A stretch of DNA of 64,000 nt from Paenibacillus aquistagni (GTDB taxonomy: Bacteria; Bacillota; Bacilli; Paenibacillales; Paenibacillaceae), in NCBI RefSeq assembly GCF_900177815.1, contig NZ_FXAZ01000001.1:558001-622000 (forward strand), in the 5' to 3' direction. Shown here piece after piece: positions 32,404-40,649 of this stretch. The notes under the pieces were generated by a model. It was not told the DNA's origin, searched no databases, and saw only the letters and a program-made list of their open reading frames with translations. Position 1 is the stretch's first letter. Each line of letters opens with the position of its first letter. A program made the position numbers and the translations under genes.

Positions 32404-33345
32404 ATGAGTATTGTGTTGGGAACCACAGCAGCACTTGTGTCGGCGGGTGGCGCGATTGCAGCGGTAAGTGAATTTATGTATAAATTGGCCATTAAAAGGA
32501 CGAGCAAGGAATTCCTTTCACAGCGCTCAGAACTCGGTGAATTGGATGAATGGCAAAAGCAGGCTCAGGCAAATGAGGAGTGGCGCAGTGCGCATCCTTT
32601 TGAAGAGCTGACCCTATATGCTTATGATGGGCTTAAACTGCACGGTTATTATTTTGCAGCGAACATCCCAACACATAAACTAGCCATCTTGGTTCATGGA
32701 TACTCTGGACAAGGGCTAGACATGGCTACCTATGCGGGAATCTATACCGATACGCTAGGCTTCAATGTGTTTATGCCGGATAATCGAGGACATGGGAAGA
32801 GTGAAGGGCATTATATTGGATTTGGCTGGCATGATCGCTTGGATATTTTGAAATGGATTGAATATTTTGTGGAGCGCTTTGCCGGTCAGGTTGAGATTGT
32901 GCTACATGGCGTATCGATGGGCGGTGCTACTGTGCTTATGACGAGTGGCGAGAATCTTCCCTCTCAGGTAAAGGCCATCGTGGCTGATTGTGCATACACC
33001 TCTGTACATGAGGAGCTGACCTATCAGTTGAAGCAGATGTTCAAGCTGCCACGCTTCCCGCTGCTGTATACGACAAGCATTGCCTGCAGGCTGCATGCAG
33101 GTTATTCCTTCAAGGAAGCAACGGCACTTGAGCAAGTGAAGCGGGCAAGGACGCCAATTCTGTTCATTCATGGGGAAGAGGATACCTTTGTACCTACTCA
33201 TATGGTCCATCCGCTGCATGAGCACTGTGGCAGCGAGAAGGAGCTTTGGCTCGTTCCTGGTGCTGCGCATGGGGCTTCCGTCCTTGTTGATTATGAGGGA
33301 TACCGGGAGCGGACGAGACAATTCGTGTCACGCTATGTGAATTGA
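32404..33345 (+). CDS. alpha/beta hydrolase, membrane-anchored (YqkD-like)
   Basis: 313 residues with an N-terminal hydrophobic segment (VLGTTAALVSAGGAIAAVSEF) acting as signal anchor. The hydrolase core is complete: HGYSGQGLDMA (oxyanion region), DNRGHGKSEG, nucleophile elbow GVSMGGATV, an acid in HGEEDTFVP, and the catalytic His in PGAAHGASV. An additional helix (YTSVHEELTYQLKQMF) forms a cap. It resembles YqkD-type serine hydrolases; substrate unknown. The ATG at 32404 follows GAGAGGGG; an ATG 24 bases upstream lacks a site. Confidence 0.85.
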   Translation: MSIVLGTTAALVSAGGAIAAVSEFMYKLAIKRTSKEFLSQRSELGELDEWQKQAQANEEWRSAHPFEELTLYAYDGLKLHGYYFAANIPTHKLAILVHGYSGQGLDMATYAGIYTDTLGFNVFMPDNRGHGKSEGHYIGFGWHDRLDILKWIEYFVERFAGQVEIVLHGVSMGGATVLMTSGENLPSQVKAIVADCAYTSVHEELTYQLKQMFKLPRFPLLYTTSIACRLHAGYSFKEATALEQVKRARTPILFIHGEEDTFVPTHMVHPLHEHCGSEKELWLVPGAAHGASVLVDYEGYRERTRQFVSRYVN

Positions 33346-33608
33346 AACATTGGAATACAGGTGAAAGAGTACTGTATATGGTGTAATCACTTTAACATTT
33401 TGTCAATATGTGGTTTGAAACCCCTCCTAATCTTTGTTCGTATGATACTTGTGAAAAGGTTACTCAGGACAAAGGAACCATGACAAAATGATGACGGCTG
33501 TTAACGAAATGAGTCAGAACAATGAAAAGCCAATGAATCATTGGCTTTTTTTGTCTGTTTATGTAGAATCGTGACGCAATATAGGATATTATTTCAATTA
33601 AAAGAAGA
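33346..33608. other. intergenic with terminator-like hairpin, left edge of the A+T-richer island
   Basis: AAAAGCCAATGA/TCATTGGC with seven T at 33525-33552 is a good terminator, far from the hydrolase stop. The stretch between contains no gene. Base composition becomes A+T-richer from here to about 36.9 kb. Confidence 0.55.
33525..33552 (+). terminator. rho-independent terminator
   Basis: GCCAATGA/TCATTGGC stem followed by TTTTTTT; 180 bases after the hydrolase stop. Confidence 0.8.
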
Positions 33609-33638
33609 TTGCTAGTCTTGCTGACACATCTATATAAT
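33609..33638 (+). promoter_or_regulatory. candidate promoter of the agr-type locus
   Basis: TTGCTA (33609-33614), an 18-base spacer, TATAAT (33633-33638), about 107 bases before the first gene. Confidence 0.5.
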
Positions 33639-33744
33639 GAGTAAGCAGATTAACATGGGGTTTGTAATGATGTCTAGAATGATGCAAGAAGTGATACATA
33701 ACCATTAAGGTTAGTCTTCATTCAAAAGCAAGGGGGGATACATA

Positions 33745-34434
33745 TTGGCTTCGATTCCATATTTCGTGTTTGGGGCGCTCGATGTTATTGCTATTGTTGT
33801 TTTGACGAGCAAGATGTACAAGCTTTCACTCGCTAAGCATTTGTGGAAGATGGTTGCTTTTGCAGTTAGCTTATCCTTCTTCTCGTATTTGATGAGAGTG
33901 GTGTTTGAGATTCCGCAATTTGATTTCCCTGCACAGTATGTTTTAATGTCTCTATTTTTTATTTTTGTTTTAGGTGTGAAGTATTATCATGCTGCTTTTA
34001 TAGTTGGGGCAGGAACAACGATATTTTTATCCTTGCAGTTAACGGTGTATCTGGTATTTGCAACATTTGGATTGGCAAATGTAGAGATCTTGAAGAATAA
34101 TACTGGACTTTATGTTCACCTACTACAATTTTTTGCAGAGCTTGTTTGTATAATGGTGGCTTTGTATCTTCATATAGGCCGCAAAGGCTTCTCATTTGTT
34201 ACCAATGAATCAACAAGAGAGTCAAAGTTTGATCGATCAATCGTGCTAGCTACGTTGCTTTCCGTTACAACCATTTGCCTTACCATTTATTTTGTTTATA
34301 CAGAGAACACGTTAAGTATCATCATTATGGCTGGTGCCAGCTTTATTATTTCTTATTTATTATCACATAAGCGAGTTGATGATCATGATAGAGAAGCTTT
34401 CGAGGCATATATCGCGAGACATCAAGAAGAGTGA
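33745..34434 (+). CDS. AgrC-like membrane sensor lacking the kinase domain
   Basis: 229 residues with six hydrophobic segments and a short charged cytoplasmic tail (SHKRVDDHDREAFEAYIARHQEE). The topology and the tail resemble the N-terminal sensor half of AgrC receptors, ending where the coiled dimerisation helix would begin; no H-box or ATPase motif exists before the stop. The TTG start has AAGGGGGG upstream. The agrB start overlaps the end of this gene by 56 bases, so translation is coupled. A second, truncated copy of this protein lies at 35.4 kb, which shows it is a regular component of the locus. Role as peptide receptor, transporter or immunity factor is open. Confidence 0.7.
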   Translation: MASIPYFVFGALDVIAIVVLTSKMYKLSLAKHLWKMVAFAVSLSFFSYLMRVVFEIPQFDFPAQYVLMSLFFIFVLGVKYYHAAFIVGAGTTIFLSLQLTVYLVFATFGLANVEILKNNTGLYVHLLQFFAELVCIMVALYLHIGRKGFSFVTNESTRESKFDRSIVLATLLSVTTICLTIYFVYTENTLSIIIMAGASFIISYLLSHKRVDDHDREAFEAYIARHQEE

Positions 34435-34906
34435 TCCTGCTCTATCGGTAAGTCATGAAGTTCTGGAATATGCAATCGGAATACGTTTGAACTTTATAGC
34501 AACGATTTCTTTAACATGTATGTTTGGAGCATTAACTGGAAAGTTTCTTGAAACGATAACTGCAATGACTGTTTTTATCATCGTTAGGAAGTTTTCGGGT
34601 GGGTATCATATGAAATCTCTAACCTTATGCGCCATTGTTTCCTCCATATTATTCGGAGTTATTCCGTTCATTCCTATTTATGGGGAATATGTTTTTTACC
34701 TTACATTTATTTCAAGCTTAATCTTTCTATGGTTCTCGCCTAACATTATGGAGGACTTGAATCCTTCAAAGTGGGATCCATATTTAAAGCCAATCTCTAC
34801 GATGATCGTTATGTCGAATTTTCTTATAAACTCACCTATCCTAGCTCTTGCATTCTTTGCGCAAGCTATACTTATTATTCCATGGAAGGGAGGTGAATCT
34901 ACATGA
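34379..34906 (+). CDS. agrB: AgrB-type peptide-processing membrane protease
   Basis: About 175 residues. The AgrB catalytic region is intact: RKFSGGYHMKSLTLC holds the His and, seven residues on, the Cys, the same spacing as the AgrB His77/Cys84 pair. N-terminal VLEYAIGIRLN and several membrane helices complete the family pattern. AgrB cleaves the C-terminal part of AgrD and forms a thiolactone or lactone. ATG 34379 (or 34385) is used; both lie inside the upstream gene with only a weak site. The stop overlaps the agrD start (ATGA). Confidence 0.9.
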   Translation: MIMIEKLSRHISRDIKKSDPALSVSHEVLEYAIGIRLNFIATISLTCMFGALTGKFLETITAMTVFIIVRKFSGGYHMKSLTLCAIVSSILFGVIPFIPIYGEYVFYLTFISSLIFLWFSPNIMEDLNPSKWDPYLKPISTMIVMSNFLINSPILALAFFAQAILIIPWKGGEST

Positions 34907-35025
34907 ACAAGAACATCGCTCGTACATTGGCAAAATACTTAGAAAAAAAGGCATTGAGTGATTCCAGAACATCAAAAGTTGCTATAGGTGCTAAGCCGCT
35001 GCCTAAAGAGTTGAAGAAAAACTAA
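34903..35025 (+). CDS. agrD: AgrD-like autoinducer precursor without cysteine
   Basis: 40 residues: an amphipathic N-terminal helix (NIARTLAKYLEKKAL), a short core (SRTSKVAI) and a charged C-terminal tail (GAKPLPKELKKN). The tail aligns with the AgrD recognition tail of staphylococci (DEVEVPKEL), with PKEL identical. The position that carries the ring cysteine is Ser24 (S-K-V-A-I would be the five-residue ring), so a lactone rather than a thiolactone peptide is predicted. GGGAGGTG precedes the ATG, which overlaps the agrB stop. Too short to be found by length alone, but position, overlap and tail support it. Confidence 0.75.
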   Translation: MNKNIARTLAKYLEKKALSDSRTSKVAIGAKPLPKELKKN

Positions 35026-35228
35026 CAGCTCGTTCATTATTTCTGACGATACTCAAGTCTGAGTTTGGGAGTTTTAGTGACAGTGGTAACTACATGAGTT
35101 TGGCAGCAGATCCTTCTTCTAAGATTCAATGACTTTTTTATATACCATAATATTTAATGGAAGAAGTATGCAGATATTGGTTGTTTGGATGAACGAATGT
35201 TTGTATTTTGATCACGAACTCATCATCT
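35026..35228. other. intergenic between agrD and terminator
   Basis: No supported gene. A 32-codon frame at 35168-35266 containing NECLYFDHE was considered and not accepted. Confidence 0.4.
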
Positions 35229-35263
35229 GTGTGGAGTCCACCTACTGGTGGGCTCTACTTTTA
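35229..35263 (+). terminator. terminator of the agr-type operon
   Basis: GTGGAGTCCACC (35231-35242) pairs with GGTGGGCTCTAC (35247-35258) with two G-U/A pairs, loop TACT, then TTTT. Confidence 0.78.
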
Positions 35264-35386
35264 TGATGGATTTAACGGGTAGGTGTGTGGTATCCCTAAC
35301 TAGAAATGTTCGCAGGAAAGCTAACGCATCTAGAGCCAAGGTTATGCAAAATATGAATTTATGTTCATTTATTTTTTTAATATTAA

Positions 35387-36110
35387 TTGCAAGGAATTGA
35401 CGTAACTTTGTTTTCTTCCATCCTGTATATTGCATTCAGCGTGTTGGATTCATTTGCCGTTCATTCATTGGTTCATAAATTATACAAGCTGCCTATGCGA
35501 AGATATAAGTATCACATCTTTGAATGTACTTTAATGATAGCCCTGATCTCTTTCCTCATGCGAGTGAAGTTTGAAATGCAAATATGGGACTTGCCTGTGC
35601 AGTATGTCATCTATCTCCTATTTTATCGCTTTGTCTTAAAGTACGGGCTGCATATCTCTGCTTTTATCATTGGCTCTGGACTATCGGCGTATATCTCGCT
35701 CCAAATGATCATTTATTACCTAATTTCACTAAGTGGTGTCGTGACGAAGTCCGTCATTCTGGATACAAACGGTATAGGTGTGTAGAAGCAGATCTTGAAG
35801 TACTCGAATACGGTATTGGGATCAAGCTGAATAGGTATGGGGTACTCATCCTAACATCGATACTTGGCATCCTATTGCATCAGTGGGTGAATCGTTAATT
35901 GCTCTTATCAGCATTTCTGTGCTGCGAAGATTCTCGGGTGGCGTTCATTTTCGTTCATTAACACACTGCATGCTAGTAACATCACTAACATGTACCCTGA
36001 TACCCATGATCTCTCTGTCAAAAGGGACTTTGATGCTGTTGGCCTCGATTTCATTTATCTTTATGTTGATATTTTCTGAAACCCCAATACATAGTAGGAT
36101 GGAACAGATA
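35387..36110 (+). pseudogene. decayed second copy of the sensor-agrB pair (deletion plus frameshift)
   Basis: 35387-35785 encodes a protein aligning with the first 120 residues of the 33745 sensor (YKL, FLMRV.FE, D.P.QYV, AFI.G.G...SLQ shared), then stops. In the next frame from about 35787 the sequence continues as an agrB N-terminus (DLEVLEYGIGIKLN), with the rest of the sensor and the agrB start deleted. Another frame change near 35880 leads into RRFSGGVHFRSLTHC, which keeps the AgrB His and Cys. The C-terminus then loses similarity near 36085. No agrD follows. It is a tandem duplicate in decay. Confidence 0.8.
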
Positions 36111-36249
36111 TGTCTTAAGTCTCTTTTTCTAAAATTGTGGCGAAAAAGGAAACGAGAAAGTAATCGACGTCCGTGTAATATAATATTGATCTGGTGTTCT
36201 TTGTGGTATTCTTGTATGATGGAAACATTATACGAATTAGGAGGAAAAT

Positions 36250-36702
36250 ATGAAAAAAGTATTAGGGGTATTATCATTCGTCATTTTAATAATTGGTTTA
36301 GTGGGGTGTGGAGGTGCTAAAGAGGAGTCAAGTACATATACTTTGAGTGCAGCCGGCACCGAAATAGAAGTGACATATTATTATAAAAACGATGAAGTCA
36401 CAAAGCAAACTACGAATAGTACAGTTGCTTACGCTTCAATGGGAGCGGCGAATAAGGAAGAAGCAGAAACCATTATTGAGCCTTTAGCAAAGCAGTATGA
36501 AAATGTAAAAGGTATTAAGCATGAAGTTGAATACCAAGAGGATAAGCTTGTGGAAAAAACTGAAGTTGACTATACCAAAGCTGACTTAAAAGAAGTGTCA
36601 AGGTTAACAGGGTCTATGTTTGAGGATGCTGAGGAAGCTGGTTTTGTTAGCATGAAGAAAAGTGAAGAGATGTTATTAAGTAATGGATTTACAAAGAAAT
36701 AA
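36250..36702 (+). CDS. DUF1307/YehR-like lipoprotein
   Basis: 150 residues. Lipoprotein signal peptide ending in the lipobox LVGC, then GGAKEESS linker. The mature part (YYYKNDEVTKQTTNSTVAYAS, IKHEVEYQEDKLVEKTEVDYTKADL) matches the YehR/DUF1307 family of small surface lipoproteins with no known function. AGGAGGAAAAT precedes the ATG. Codon use is A+T-rich like the agr island rather than the flanking core genes, so it probably belongs to the island. A hairpin at 36804 follows. Confidence 0.82.
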   Translation: MKKVLGVLSFVILIIGLVGCGGAKEESSTYTLSAAGTEIEVTYYYKNDEVTKQTTNSTVAYASMGAANKEEAETIIEPLAKQYENVKGIKHEVEYQEDKLVEKTEVDYTKADLKEVSRLTGSMFEDAEEAGFVSMKKSEEMLLSNGFTKK

Positions 36703-36803
36703 AAGATATTAAGTGCTTTATAATAAGATCATTTATCTATTATTTAAAACCAATATAATTGTAAAGAATCCACTAATGTCGTTTCTTTATCTAATTGAAA
36801 ATT

Positions 36804-36836
36804 AGGCTGCTCTGATATTCGGGGCAGCTTATTTTT
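36804..36836 (+). terminator. weak terminator-like hairpin
   Basis: AGGCTGCTCT (36804-36813) pairs with GGGGCAGCTT (36821-36830) imperfectly, then ATTTTTG. Confidence 0.5.
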
Positions 36837-36841
36837 GATGT

Positions 36842-36922
36842 TTCGCCCCCAATTCGCACCCAATTTTAATTTATAGGGTTTTATTACAAAAAACAAATCC
36901 TTCAAAGCCTTGGTATATAAGG
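36842..36922. mobile_element. candidate attachment site of a tyrosine-recombinase element (att-like scar)
   Basis: Two adjacent 11-base direct repeats, TTCGCCCCCAA (36842-36852) and TTCGCACCCAA (36853-36863), look like integrase arm sites. 44 bases further is CCTT-GGTATAT-AAGG (36908-36922), inverted arms around a 7-base centre, like a core crossover site. No integrase is present. It lies at the right edge of the A+T-richer agr island. Confidence 0.4.
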
Positions 36923-36940
36923 GGTTGTAGAAAATTAATT

Positions 36941-36964
36941 GAGCGCCCTATTGCTAGGGCGCTC
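36941..36964. repeat. perfect 9-base-pair hairpin
   Basis: GAGCGCCCT (36941-36949) and AGGGCGCTC (36956-36964) around ATTGCT. No T run on the plus strand. It may be a minus-strand terminator or the first stem of the leader RNA that follows. Confidence 0.55.
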
Positions 36965-37080
36965 TCATGGGAGAGGAGAAACCGGACGAAGAGCTTATGG
37001 GGAAACGTAAGTCTTCTCCGCGGTTGTCTACGACATTCGATGATGTCGATACTTACAGGATAACCGGATCGAGATCTTTT
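36964..37080 (+). ncRNA. candidate structured leader RNA upstream of the NAD(P)H oxidoreductase
   Basis: GAAGA-G-CTTAT (36988-36998) pairs with GTAAGTCTTC (37007-37016), ten pairs with one bulged G, closing the loop GGGGAAAC. CGACAT/ATGTCG (37031-37036 and 37043-37048) forms a second stem. GGTTGTC (37022-37028) can pair either with AACC upstream (36979-36982) or with GATAACC downstream (37059-37065), which would be mutually exclusive folds. The element CTCRTGGGAGAGG occurs at 36964-36976 and again at 37146-37158. I cannot match it to a known class. Confidence 0.4.
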
Positions 37081-37231
37081 ATACGTTTCATGAAATAAAA
37101 ATTTGGTTGTTCTAGAGTGTGATGTCCCTTCTATATGCCCTGCTGCTCGTGGGAGAGGTTCTCGTATGGGATTGCAATCACTTACGCATCTTATAGGTGA
37201 CTATGGCAGAAATAAAGGAGATGACCCTACG

Positions 37232-37816
37232 ATGAAGTACGTAGTGATTGTTGCCCACCCCAATCCGGACAGCTTCACACAATCTGTATGTCACACAGCT
37301 GTTCAGGCATTGGAAGCTTCTGGACATGAGGTGAAGCTGCGAGACCTGTACAAGATAGGTTTCAATCCGCTTTTGAGTGTCGATGACTTCAAAAATTCGA
37401 AGTCAGGTGAGATCAGTGAGGATGTCAAGACAGAGCAGCAGCATATCGCATGGGCAGATGCTCTTATCGTGATTTATCCATTGTGGTGGGCTTCATTGCC
37501 AGCCATTCTTAAGGGCTATGTGGATCGCGTCTTTTCCTATGGCTTTGCATACAGCATGGATGGAAATGGATTGCAGAAGCTCTTGAGTGGAAAGTCAGCT
37601 GTGCTGTTTACAACGATGGGGAACACGGAAGAGCACTACAACAATGTAGGAATGTTTGAAGCGATGAGGAAAACGGTGGATGAAGGAATTTTTGATTTTG
37701 TTGGAATAAAGGTGCTTGAGCACAAATATCTCACCTCTGTGACAACAGTCGATAATGCGACACGCGAGCAGATGCTTGAAGAAGTTAAAAGCGTGCTCGC
37801 AAAGCAAAAAATGTAA
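37232..37816 (+). CDS. NAD(P)H dehydrogenase (quinone)/flavodoxin-fold oxidoreductase
   Basis: 194 residues with the Flavodoxin_2 (KefF/MdaB/YwrO) fold: VVIVAHPNPDSFTQSV at the start binds the FMN phosphate, IVIYPLWWASLPAILKGYVDRVF is the conserved quinone reductase segment, and LFTTMGNTEEHYNN closes the flavin site. These enzymes reduce quinones by two electrons to avoid semiquinone stress. The ATG at 37232 is chosen for AAAGGAG upstream (spacing a little long) and because the family begins there; the in-frame extension to 37103 has no ribosome-binding site. A long possibly structured leader lies upstream; a terminator follows. Confidence 0.88.
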   Translation: MKYVVIVAHPNPDSFTQSVCHTAVQALEASGHEVKLRDLYKIGFNPLLSVDDFKNSKSGEISEDVKTEQQHIAWADALIVIYPLWWASLPAILKGYVDRVFSYGFAYSMDGNGLQKLLSGKSAVLFTTMGNTEEHYNNVGMFEAMRKTVDEGIFDFVGIKVLEHKYLTSVTTVDNATREQMLEEVKSVLAKQKM

Positions 37817-37865
37817 CGTCGCCTTGCACAACGTATTAAACCTATTGCAAGCGCTGCAATGTGTT

Positions 37866-37902
37866 GAACCTCCGTTCATGTATGTAGAATGGAGGTTTTT
37901 TA
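37866..37902 (+). terminator. rho-independent terminator
   Basis: AACCTCCGTTC and GAATGGAGGTT pair, followed by TTTTTT. Confidence 0.85.
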
Positions 37903-38065
37903 ATCATCATGATCAAAGTAGGGTTCATGTTAAATAGGATAGATATGGAATCATGTTCATTTATACAGTTGTCTTTATTAACGACTTGAAAATATGGTAC
38001 GATTAACGTCAGCAATACAAGCATAATGCAGTTATACGATGTATAGGAAATGTGGTGAAACGAAA

Positions 38066-38650
38066 GTGCGAGTCATATCCGGATCAGCAAGAGGGCGAAC
38101 ATTGAAGGCCGTGCCAGGCATGAATACTCGTCCGACAACGGATAAAGTAAAAGAAGCGTTATTCAGCATGATTGGACCTTATTTTGAAGGTGGAGTCGTG
38201 CTTGATCTGTTTGCAGGAACAGGAGGCTTAGGAATTGAAGCGATAAGCCGAGGGATGGACAAAGCCATATTTATCGATATGGACACAAAGGCGATCGACA
38301 CAATTCGATATAATGTGAAAGTGGCTTCAGTGGAATCAAAGGCTGAGATCTATCGAAATGATGCTAAGCGGGCACTAAAAGTGCTGGAGAAGCGGGGAAG
38401 CCAGTTTGACCTTGTATTCATGGATCCTCCTTATCGTTATACCGATGCCGATCAATTGCTGGCCACCATGATTGAGGGCCAACTTCTAGGAGAAGATGCA
38501 GTGATCGTTATCGAACATGATTCTGCGCATCAATACCCAGAGACCATTCAATCCTTCACAAGCTGGAAGCAGGCGAAGTATGGAGACACAACGTTAAGTC
38601 TATATCGGCGTGCCGTTCAAGATTCGTCTTCTGGCGCTCATGAAGTGTAA
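38066..38650 (+). CDS. rsmD: 16S rRNA (guanine(966)-N(2))-methyltransferase RsmD
   Basis: 194 residues. It begins [15 protein letters not shown], contains [15 protein letters not shown], the SAM-binding motif [14 protein letters not shown] and the catalytic MDPPY (N/DPPY type), in the order expected for RsmD. The enzyme methylates G966 of 16S rRNA in the assembled small subunit. The GTG at 38066 with GGTGA upstream fits the family N-terminus better than an ATG 27 bases earlier. coaD follows within 20 bases, the usual rsmD-coaD pair. Confidence 0.95.
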   Translation: MRVISGSARGRTLKAVPGMNTRPTTDKVKEALFSMIGPYFEGGVVLDLFAGTGGLGIEAISRGMDKAIFIDMDTKAIDTIRYNVKVASVESKAEIYRNDAKRALKVLEKRGSQFDLVFMDPPYRYTDADQLLATMIEGQLLGEDAVIVIEHDSAHQYPETIQSFTSWKQAKYGDTTLSLYRRAVQDSSSGAHEV

Positions 38651-38667
38651 TGGCAGAGGAGATGGAA

Positions 38668-39177
38668 ATGTTGACAACACCTATCGAACGAGTACCCCGT
38701 ATTGCCGTCTATCCTGGCAGCTTCGATCCTGTGACGCTTGGACATTTGGACATCATTGAGCGGGCATCCAGGCAGTATGACAAACTGGTTGTTGCGGTGC
38801 TGAATAACTTGAAGAAGCAGCCGCTCTTTACGGTTGACGAACGCATGGAACTGATGCGTACGGTGACAAGCCATCTGCCCAATGTCGAGGTGGACAGCTT
38901 CCGTGACCTTACGGTTCAGTATGTGGTTCAGAAGGATGCCAACGTTATTGTACGCGGCATAAGAACGGTAACGGACTTTGAATATGAGCTTCAGATGGCC
39001 TCGACGAATCGCAAGCTTAATCCTCAGGTGGAGACCATTTTTATGATGACCAATCCCAAATACTCCTTCCTAAGCTCCAGCATGGTAAAGGAGATTGCGT
39101 ATTTTAATGGAGATGTATCAGAATTTGTTACACCTGAAGTGGAAGAAGCCATGAGACTTAAGTTTGTGCGATCATAA
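38668..39177 (+). CDS. coaD: phosphopantetheine adenylyltransferase CoaD
   Basis: 169 residues. The nucleotidyltransferase signature [18 protein letters not shown] carries the HxGH-type motif (TLGH), followed by [20 protein letters not shown] and [13 protein letters not shown], the ISSTxVR-like segment. CoaD makes dephospho-CoA from 4'-phosphopantetheine. The ATG at 38668 has GAGGAG 6 bases upstream; an ATG at 38650 that overlaps the rsmD stop lies upstream of that site and is less likely. Convergent with ylbJ. Confidence 0.95.
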   Translation: MLTTPIERVPRIAVYPGSFDPVTLGHLDIIERASRQYDKLVVAVLNNLKKQPLFTVDERMELMRTVTSHLPNVEVDSFRDLTVQYVVQKDANVIVRGIRTVTDFEYELQMASTNRKLNPQVETIFMMTNPKYSFLSSSMVKEIAYFNGDVSEFVTPEVEEAMRLKFVRS

Positions 39178-39231
39178 CAGCGCTCGTAATAAGTGGGTAC
39201 ATAAACGTAAAACCTTATCATTTGCCACTTG

Positions 39232-40524
39232 TTAACGAGAATAGTGTGACAGCAGCTTGGCAATAACACTGCCAATTATGAATAAGGCCAGCAGTCCGCC
39301 AGCGAAGAGCAGCAGGGCAGGCCATTGGCCCCAGCCCTCTCCTGTGCCCATAAGGGATATCCAACGATCCAGCGACGTTCCTGCTTCGGGACGAGCATAG
39401 GTGGTTTCTGATATTGCCAGAGTAGGCATCGCGCCCTCCCATTGCAGCAGCAGAGATTGCAGAGGAGTCCAGCACAGATAGGTCAGGCCAAAAGCGCATA
39501 CCGCATGCAGCAGTCTTGATTGCAGAAATGCTGCATATCGGAGATCAGTTTGCTTAATAAGGCTGTGAACCTGCAAATGCGCGCTGAAGCCGCTCCAAGC
39601 AAGCACGGCGCTTACTAGTGCTGCCTGAAAGACGGGAGACGAAAAGGACAATGTCCCGATCGTGAATGCTCCCAGATTAACTTCAAATAATCCATTCAAC
39701 ACAATACTGCCGATCCGATCCGGCATGAGCAGCTTCATCACTTGAATGAGAACGGAGAAGATCATCATATAACCGCCAATCATCATGAGTGTCTGCACCG
39801 CAGAAGCGGTCGCTTCGCCGAGAAGCTTGCCTAGTGATCTGCCATCACTCCGATGAGCTTGTTCCATCGTATGCAGCACTCGCTTGAGGAGCGAAGGGGA
39901 AGTATTGGGTTGTGACTTGTCCAAGGGCCGAAATTGTTGTGCATCGGCAGAAGCTCTGCCTGCGGGAAGCTTTGCCTTACGGCTTGACAGCAATCGAATA
40001 AGCAGCATGGAGACGAGAGCAGACAGCCAGTGGAAGATCGCGAGTGATAATCCTGTATTGGCTGCTTCCATGAAGCCGACGCCAACGACCGCAATCATAA
40101 ATACGGGGCTGCTGGCATGAGATAGGCCAAGCAGGCGTTCCCCTTCTTGGCGATTAATGAGCTCTTGCTTTCTTAAGGCGACGACCGCCTCAGCGCCTGC
40201 TGGATAACCGGCGGTCCAGCCAGCAGCCCAAGCCCAGCCGCCTGCGCCTGGGATGCGAAAGAGCGCCCGCATCAGTGGATCAAGCAGCACGCCTAAGCCA
40301 TGAACAAAGCCATAGGCCATCAGCATTTGAGATAGAATGAGAAACGGCAGCAATGCCGGAAATATCATATTCCACCATACTTTTAAGCCTTGAAGAGAAG
40401 CTTGAAATGCTTCATCGGGATAGGCAATGATGCAGAAAACGAGCATGAGGGCGGTTCCCCCAGCTGTAAGCGTATAAAAGGGCTGCTTGATCAGGGGGCT
40501 TTGCGTAAGCCGAGTATGCTTCAT
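39232..40524 (-). CDS. ylbJ: sporulation integral membrane protein YlbJ
   Basis: 430 residues with about ten membrane helices, two Gate/nucleoside-recognition-type domains. Signature parts are AFQASLQGLKVWWNMIFPALLPFLI near the start and AWAAGWTAGYPAGAEAVVALR. YlbJ is made in the mother cell under SigE and is needed for normal spore cortex in B. subtilis. The ATG at 40524 follows GAGGTGA; a longer in-frame start 33 bases upstream lacks a site. Its place between coaD and ylbL matches the Bacillus ylb cluster, but the gene is reversed as in Bacillus. Confidence 0.92.
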   Translation of the reverse strand: MKHTRLTQSPLIKQPFYTLTAGGTALMLVFCIIAYPDEAFQASLQGLKVWWNMIFPALLPFLILSQMLMAYGFVHGLGVLLDPLMRALFRIPGAGGWAWAAGWTAGYPAGAEAVVALRKQELINRQEGERLLGLSHASSPVFMIAVVGVGFMEAANTGLSLAIFHWLSALVSMLLIRLLSSRKAKLPAGRASADAQQFRPLDKSQPNTSPSLLKRVLHTMEQAHRSDGRSLGKLLGEATASAVQTLMMIGGYMMIFSVLIQVMKLLMPDRIGSIVLNGLFEVNLGAFTIGTLSFSSPVFQAALVSAVLAWSGFSAHLQVHSLIKQTDLRYAAFLQSRLLHAVCAFGLTYLCWTPLQSLLLQWEGAMPTLAISETTYARPEAGTSLDRWISLMGTGEGWGQWPALLLFAGGLLALFIIGSVIAKLLSHYSR

Positions 40525-40649
40525 TACGTTCACCTCAGAGCAGAGTTGGATGGTCATATAAAAAAGGAATAGCTTGACGCGAATGACCGTAATCTATATG
40601 TACGTGCAGAGGACGGGCTTTAGACCTGCACGGAGGAGGCGTTCATGCA

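Noticed and set aside
35168-35266. A 32-codon frame with NECLYFDHE, which looks like an AgrD core
   Set aside because: No amphipathic leader of AgrD type, no Pro-x-x-Leu tail, weak ribosome-binding site, and it runs through the terminator hairpin of the agr operon.
37103-37231. Longer N-terminus for the NAD(P)H oxidoreductase
   Set aside because: In frame, but begins with TTG without ribosome-binding site, and the family starts at the MKYVVIVAHPNP segment.
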